Notes under the pieces: generated by a model
What the model saw: the letters and a program-made list of their open reading frames with translations, nothing else
Told to the model about the DNA's origin: nothing
Databases searched by the model: none
Translations under genes and position numbers: made by a program
Shown: positions 5,702 through 8,728 of the stretch, piece by piece
Layout: each line of letters starts with the position of its first letter
Position numbering within the stretch: position 1 is the first letter of the stretch
DNA from: Treponema sp.
GTDB lineage: Bacteria; Spirochaetota; Spirochaetia; Treponematales; Breznakiellaceae
DNA: 8,728 bases
Direction of reading: 5' to 3'
Assembly: GCA_031259345.1 (NCBI GenBank)
Contig: JAIRLQ010000124.1
Location: 1-8,728 of the forward strand

Positions 5702-6928
5702 ATGGGGTTTTGGGTGTGTGCCCGTACCGGAACCACGATGAACAAAATGGTCAAGATGTTCAAGAGCCGCATCCAGTTGTTCCTGGAGAGCGATGATGTC
5801 CAGGGAATTTTTTTGCTTGATGAGCCGCTGTTTGAGCGGGAGGAGAACCTCGGCGTCCGGCAGTTCGAGGATCCGTTGAAAAGGAGTTTTGGGATCTAAT
5901 TCGTAGATCCGGCGTTTTTTTTTGCCCGACATGGCGTTTGTCAATACTCTTGAGGTTGAGGTAGAAAAAGTTGTAGAGGGGATTGAGCGCCGTGTAGACG
6001 GCTTCCAGGGCGGCGAGGGGCTGCTCTCCCGCGATGCGGCCGCAGCCGATCGTTTTACGGATCACATCGCCGTTTTCCGCTCGATATAGGCGTTGTCGTT
6101 CTTGTGATGTTGGCGGGCCGGGCGAAAATGATGTGGTTGGCTTCACGCCAGTCTTTGAGATGCCAGTTGATAAATTCGGCGCCGTTATCGCTGTCCAGGA
6201 CCTTGAGCGGGACGGGAAAGCCGCCGAGGATGTCCTGAAGAGCCGCTATGGTCCATTTTTGGGCCCTGTTTTTGAGCGCGCGGAACTCGAACCAGCAAGT
6301 GGCGGCATCGGTGAGGATCAGGGTGAAGGCGTATTCGTCGCAAACGAAGCCGGCGTCGTGGGAGACGTGTCAATTTCACAAAATCCGGCCTTTTTATCGT
6401 CCCATCGCCAGAATATCCTGACCGGAATCTGCTGTTTGAGGAGGGTTCCGGGCTTCGTGGCCCCCGCTCCTTTGATTTTGCGCCGCTTCCACTCCCCTGC
6501 GCAGCATCCGTTTTACGGTGGAACGGCTGGCCTTCGCCTGTTTCGCCTGTGTTTCCGCCGCTATTCTAAACTTGACGGCCAGGACGGACAGGTTCGTCCG
6601 GATCAGGGGACCAGCCGTGTGCCGCAGACCCGGTGGAAAACTCCCAAATAGTCACGACTGCCCGTTCCGTCGACTCATCGTAGAACCGCTGACACGCCCG
6701 TTTCCTGCGCCCCTGGTCCGTAAGCTTGACCTTCACGGTCTCTGCGCCCAGGCGCCGTAGTTGGGTCTTCCCGGCGTGGCGGAGCAGGGTAATCGCATGC
6801 TTGCGGTTATAGCCGATTGTCTGGCAAAACTCATCCAGAATGGCGCTTTTGTTCACCTTCCCCGCATTCCGATACCGCGGACCGGTTGCATCGGTCAATG
6901 CCTTTTTTTGTGTCAGAGTCAGCCTCAC
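5696..6928 (-). pseudogene. Frameshifted DDE (rve-type) transposase
   Basis: Read from the GTG at 6928 (GGGGGG seven bases upstream), the frame opens with RLTLTQKKALTDATGPRYRN and an HTH-like region YNRKHAITLLRHAGK. It then continues piecewise in all three frames. Shifts are needed near 6638, 6605, 6462, 6360, 6110, 6066 and at the nine-T run 5915-5923. Rejoined, it gives one coherent transposase: LIRTNLSVLAVKFRIA, GTLLKQQIPVRIFWRWDD, FCEIDT (first Asp, codon 6369-6371), VLDSDNGAEFIN (second Asp, 6187-6189), NDNAYIERK (Glu, 6080-6082), TALNPLYNFFYLNLKSIDKR and KRRIYELDPKTPFQRILELPD. The second Asp and Glu are about 35 residues apart, the usual D(35)E spacing. No in-frame stop remains after the shifts are corrected. 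No intact product can be made, unless the indels are sequencing errors. Confidence 0.85.
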
Positions 6929-6975
6929 GTGCTACCCCCCGCTTTCTTGTCGGAGGGTAAATTGCGAGCCCCTAT

Positions 6976-6997
6976 GGTTAGTTTTTACATGAGCCAT
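6976..6997. repeat. Right terminal inverted repeat of the IS
   Basis: GGTTAGTTTTTACATGAGCCAT on the plus strand is the inverted partner of 5643-5665. GGTTAG, the T run and TGAG-CAT are conserved, and one T of the left copy is missing here. Confidence 0.65.
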
Positions 6998-7130
6998 TGC
7001 GGACACTTGCATATCCACGCGCTATGTGTTAAACTAATATATATCTTTTGCACTCACGCTTCCGGTTTTAGACCGTGTGGCGGCTTCACTGGCAAGAGGT
7101 TGTTTTATATTTTTGGAATTGTCAAACTCT

Positions 7131-7168
7131 GCGAATTGCCCGGCAAAGTCGGGATTCTCTGTTTTTTT
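7131..7168 (+). terminator. Rho-independent terminator-like hairpin
   Basis: On the plus strand GAAT-TG-CCCG (7133-7142) pairs with CGGG-ATTC (7150-7157) around the 7-base loop GCAAAGT, with a 2-base bulge. TCTG and a run of seven T (7162-7168) follow. It stands upstream of the TetR gene with no plus-strand gene before it. It may therefore shield the regulator from read-through, or act as an attenuator if a promoter lies upstream. Confidence 0.5.
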
Positions 7169-7190
7169 ATGTAAGGAATGCCCAAGAAAC

Positions 7191-7205
7191 CCGCAAAGTT
7201 TGCGG
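7191..7205. repeat. Perfect palindrome CCGCAAA-G-TTTGCGG
   Basis: Two 7-bp arms surround a single central G. It has no following T-run, so it is more like an operator or a short structured leader than a terminator. Its GCAAAGT is identical to the loop of the hairpin at 7131-7157, and the TTTGC arm could pair with that loop as an alternative fold. Confidence 0.4.
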
Positions 7206-7213
7206 TGATCTCC

Positions 7214-7248
7214 TTGAAAAATTGAGTCGGAGTCGATAATAACGTTAT
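7214..7248 (+). promoter_or_regulatory. Weak promoter with palindromic ATAACGTTAT before the TetR gene
   Basis: TTGAAA (7214-7219) and GATAAT (7235-7240) resemble -35 and -10 boxes, though the 15-base spacer is short. A perfect 10-base palindrome, ATAACGTTAT (7239-7248), overlaps the end of the -10 and lies just before the ribosome site GGGAG. That layout would allow autorepression by the encoded regulator. Promoter strength and start are uncertain. Confidence 0.35.
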
Positions 7249-7261
7249 GGGAGCCATGTGA

Positions 7262-7903
7262 ATGGAATATGTTTTTTTAGATGATATGTCTTCCATTAAG
7301 GGAGTGAACAAGCCAAAATCCCAGTTGGGATTTGAAAGGATGTGTAAAATTTGTGGAGCAGCCGAAACGCTTTTCGATAAAAATGGATTTTATGACACTT
7401 CCATCACTGATATTTGCAGGCTTGCCAGGGCTGCGGTAGGCACGTTTTATATCTATTTCCAAGACAAGACCGCGATCTATAATTATTTAGTCAGAAATTA
7501 TTACGTGGTAATCAAGAAGTACCTCCGCAAGCATATTGAGGGTTGCAAAAGCCGGTACGAGATGGAACGGGAAGGGATCAAAGCGTTTGTCCGGTTCGGA
7601 AATGAACACCCCCAATGCTATAAAATAATATGGGGGTCAGCCCATATCAACCCTTGCCTCTTCGAGTCCTATTATTCAAATTTCGCGGAAAGTTATATAC
7701 GCGCCCTTAAAAAATTTGATGTGGAGCTTGTGGATGTTGATCTCTCTACCGCCGCGTGGACGCTGATGGGGATTGCCAACTTTGTATGCCTCAGGACCAT
7801 ATTCACCCACAAAAAAATCAGCGAACAACAACTAAACAGTCTGATTGACGATGTAATGAAAATATTGAGCCATGGACTTTTCCGGCAGCCGCCCGCCCTA
7901 TAA
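7262..7903 (+). CDS. TetR/AcrR-family transcriptional regulator
   Basis: This is a 213-residue protein with a typical TetR N-terminal DNA-binding domain. The helix-turn-helix region runs from about residue 30 to 76 (AAETLFDKNGFYDTSITDICRLARAAVGTFYIYFQDKTAIYNYL) after a somewhat long 20-odd residue leader. The ligand-binding C-terminal half (about 80-213) is helical and not diagnostic. The ATG at 7262 is supported by GGGAG eight bases upstream. Family members usually repress nearby genes and release DNA on binding a small hydrophobic ligand or acyl-CoA. It is transcribed away from the thiolase operon, and with the IS removed the two would be adjacent divergent units. I infer that it controls that operon and perhaps itself. 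Its stop overlaps that of glnS on the other strand. Confidence 0.9.
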   Translation: MEYVFLDDMSSIKGVNKPKSQLGFERMCKICGAAETLFDKNGFYDTSITDICRLARAAVGTFYIYFQDKTAIYNYLVRNYYVVIKKYLRKHIEGCKSRYEMEREGIKAFVRFGNEHPQCYKIIWGSAHINPCLFESYYSNFAESYIRALKKFDVELVDVDLSTAAWTLMGIANFVCLRTIFTHKKISEQQLNSLIDDVMKILSHGLFRQPPAL

Positions 7904-8728
7904 TTTTCGCTCAATCTTTTTCCATGTGTCCTTTAAGCCGACTGTTTTGTTGAACACGGGCATGCCCTCAAAGACATCGGGATCGCGCGCAAAGTAACCA
8001 AGCCGTTCAAACTGATAGCGGTCTTCCGGCTTTGCGTCCGCGAGGAATGACTCCGCATACGCGAGGGGAATCACCTCAAGGGATTTGGGGTTGAGGTTGT
8101 CGAGGAAAGTTTTGCCTTCCGCCACTTCCATGGGTTTTTCAACGCCGAAAAGATTGTCGTAGACACGCGCGGTTATGGGAATCGCGTGTTTCGTTGACAG
8201 CCAGTGAATGGTGCTTTTCACTTTGCGGTTGTCAGGAGCGTTACCGCCTCTCGTCGCGGGATCGTAGACGCAACGCACGGCGGACACGGCGCCCGAAGCG
8301 TCTTTGTCGCAGCCGGTGCAGGTGACAATGTAGCCGTAACGCAGGCGCACGGAGTTGCCCGGATACAGCCTGAAATACTTGGGCGGCGGAACTTCCTGAA
8401 AATCGTCCCGCTCGATCCACAACTCTTTCCCAAAATATATGCTGCGAGTACCGGCGGTGGCGTCCTCCGGGTTGTTGATCGCTTCAAGCTCTTCGAATTT
8501 TCCATCTTCCCAGTTTTCGATGATGAGTTTGAGTGGTTTTAACACAGCCATTACCCGTTGCGCCCGTTTGTTCAAATCTTGCCGCAGACAGTATTCGAGG
8601 AAGGCGATGTCAACGGTGCTATCCATCTTTGCGATGCCGATTTGCGACACAAAGCTGCGGATGGACTCCGGCGTGTATCCCCGGCGGCGGAGTCCGGCGA
8701 TGGTCGGCATACGGGGATCGTCCCAGCC
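7898..8728 (-). CDS. glnS: Glutaminyl-tRNA synthetase, C-terminal part
   Basis: The last 276 codons of GlnRS are present; the gene runs off the right edge, so the ATP-binding HIGH motif is outside. The frame enters at GWDDPRMPTIAGLRRRGYTPESIR, the conserved stretch at the end of the catalytic region. It continues through LEYCLRQDLNKRAQRVMAVLKPLKLII and the two anticodon-binding beta-barrels (IYFGKELWIERDDFQEVPPPKYFRLYPGNSVRLRYGYIV; STIHWLSTKHAIPITARVYDNLF), ending at FNKTVGLKDTWKKIERKL. The enzyme charges tRNA-Gln with glutamine, so the organism has direct Gln-tRNA synthesis. It is unrelated to the operon on the left and convergent with the TetR gene, the two stop codons overlapping in CTATAA. 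Confidence 0.96.
   Translation of the reverse strand, partial: GWDDPRMPTIAGLRRRGYTPESIRSFVSQIGIAKMDSTVDIAFLEYCLRQDLNKRAQRVMAVLKPLKLIIENWEDGKFEELEAINNPEDATAGTRSIYFGKELWIERDDFQEVPPPKYFRLYPGNSVRLRYGYIVTCTGCDKDASGAVSAVRCVYDPATRGGNAPDNRKVKSTIHWLSTKHAIPITARVYDNLFGVEKPMEVAEGKTFLDNLNPKSLEVIPLAYAESFLADAKPEDRYQFERLGYFARDPDVFEGMPVFNKTVGLKDTWKKIERKL

Larger units (their letters stand above)
5643..6997 (-). mobile_element. Degenerate insertion sequence, about 1.35 kb, with DDE (rve) transposase remnant
   Basis: The element is bounded by imperfect terminal inverted repeats. The left end reads ATGTCTCACAT then AAAAATCTAACC from 5643. The right end, read from 6997 on the minus strand, is ATGGCTCATGT then AAAAACTAACC. 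The transposase start and stop lie just inside these ends. The exact outer boundaries are uncertain by several bases. An 8-base direct repeat GCGGACAC (5631-5638 and 6999-7006) flanks the element and might be a trace of target duplication, but its distances to the ends differ (4 and 1 bases). The element separates the thiolase promoter from the divergent TetR gene. I cannot name the IS family with confidence; the protein resembles rve-type integrase/transposases with a D(35)E triad. Confidence 0.75.
6998..7261. other. Non-coding region between the IS and the TetR gene
   Basis: These 264 bases hold no convincing gene. The 68-codon minus-strand frame at 7105-7311 runs antisense into the TetR start and has no recognisable content. 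The region contains a hairpin followed by seven T (7131-7168), a perfect 15-base palindrome (7191-7205), and a palindrome over a weak promoter next to the TetR start (7239-7248). Before the insertion it probably formed the divergent control region between the regulator and the thiolase operon, together with 5449-5642. Confidence 0.5.

Noticed and set aside
6034..6651. 205-codon open frame on the plus strand
   Set aside because: It is antisense to the transposase remnant, whose family motifs lie on the minus strand; its own translation shows no recognisable domain.
5631..7006. GCGGACAC direct repeats as a definite target site duplication
   Set aside because: They lie at unequal distances (4 and 1 bases) from the inferred IS ends, so they are recorded only as a possibility.
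7105..7311. 68-codon minus-strand frame between IS and TetR gene
   Set aside because: It overlaps the TetR start and the hairpins, and shows no recognisable sequence.

Overview
The window looks like a chromosomal stretch of a bacterium of moderate GC content. It carries a lipid/acyl-CoA and transport operon next to a housekeeping aminoacyl-tRNA synthetase. The gene style suggests an anaerobe such as a Treponema-like spirochaete or a clostridial relative. That taxonomic guess is weak, because no rRNA or other marker is present.

Positions 1-5448, all on the minus strand, form one apparent operon read right to left. The order is a thiolase (acetyl-CoA C-acetyltransferase type), a FabG/PhaB-like short-chain dehydrogenase, an atypical ketoacyl synthase III / HMG-CoA synthase-like enzyme, the Liv-type ABC permeases LivH and LivM, and the start of a further protein cut by the window edge (probably the Liv ATPase with a long charged N-terminal extension). 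Most junctions are short or overlapping. The exception is the roughly 110-base thiolase-SDR gap, which holds inverted repeats and a possible 9-codon leader ORF. A good sigma70-type promoter lies at 5508-5536, with an A-tract upstream and a palindrome over its -10 region. Pairing C-C bond enzymes with a Liv transporter suggests uptake and CoA-linked processing of a short or branched organic acid, rather than ordinary amino acid import. That reading is inference.

Positions about 5643-6997 are a degenerate insertion sequence of about 1.35 kb. Its DDE (rve-type) transposase is broken by about seven frameshifts, yet all three acidic residues can still be traced. The ends are imperfect inverted repeats, and the left end has a second tandem copy.

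Positions 6998-7261 are non-coding and hold a terminator-like hairpin and two palindromes. A TetR-family regulator follows on the plus strand (7262-7903). Without the insertion sequence, this regulator and the thiolase operon would be close divergent neighbours, which makes it the best candidate regulator of the operon. Its stop codon overlaps that of the convergent glnS, whose C-terminal part fills the rest of the window. No tRNA, rRNA or CRISPR array was seen.
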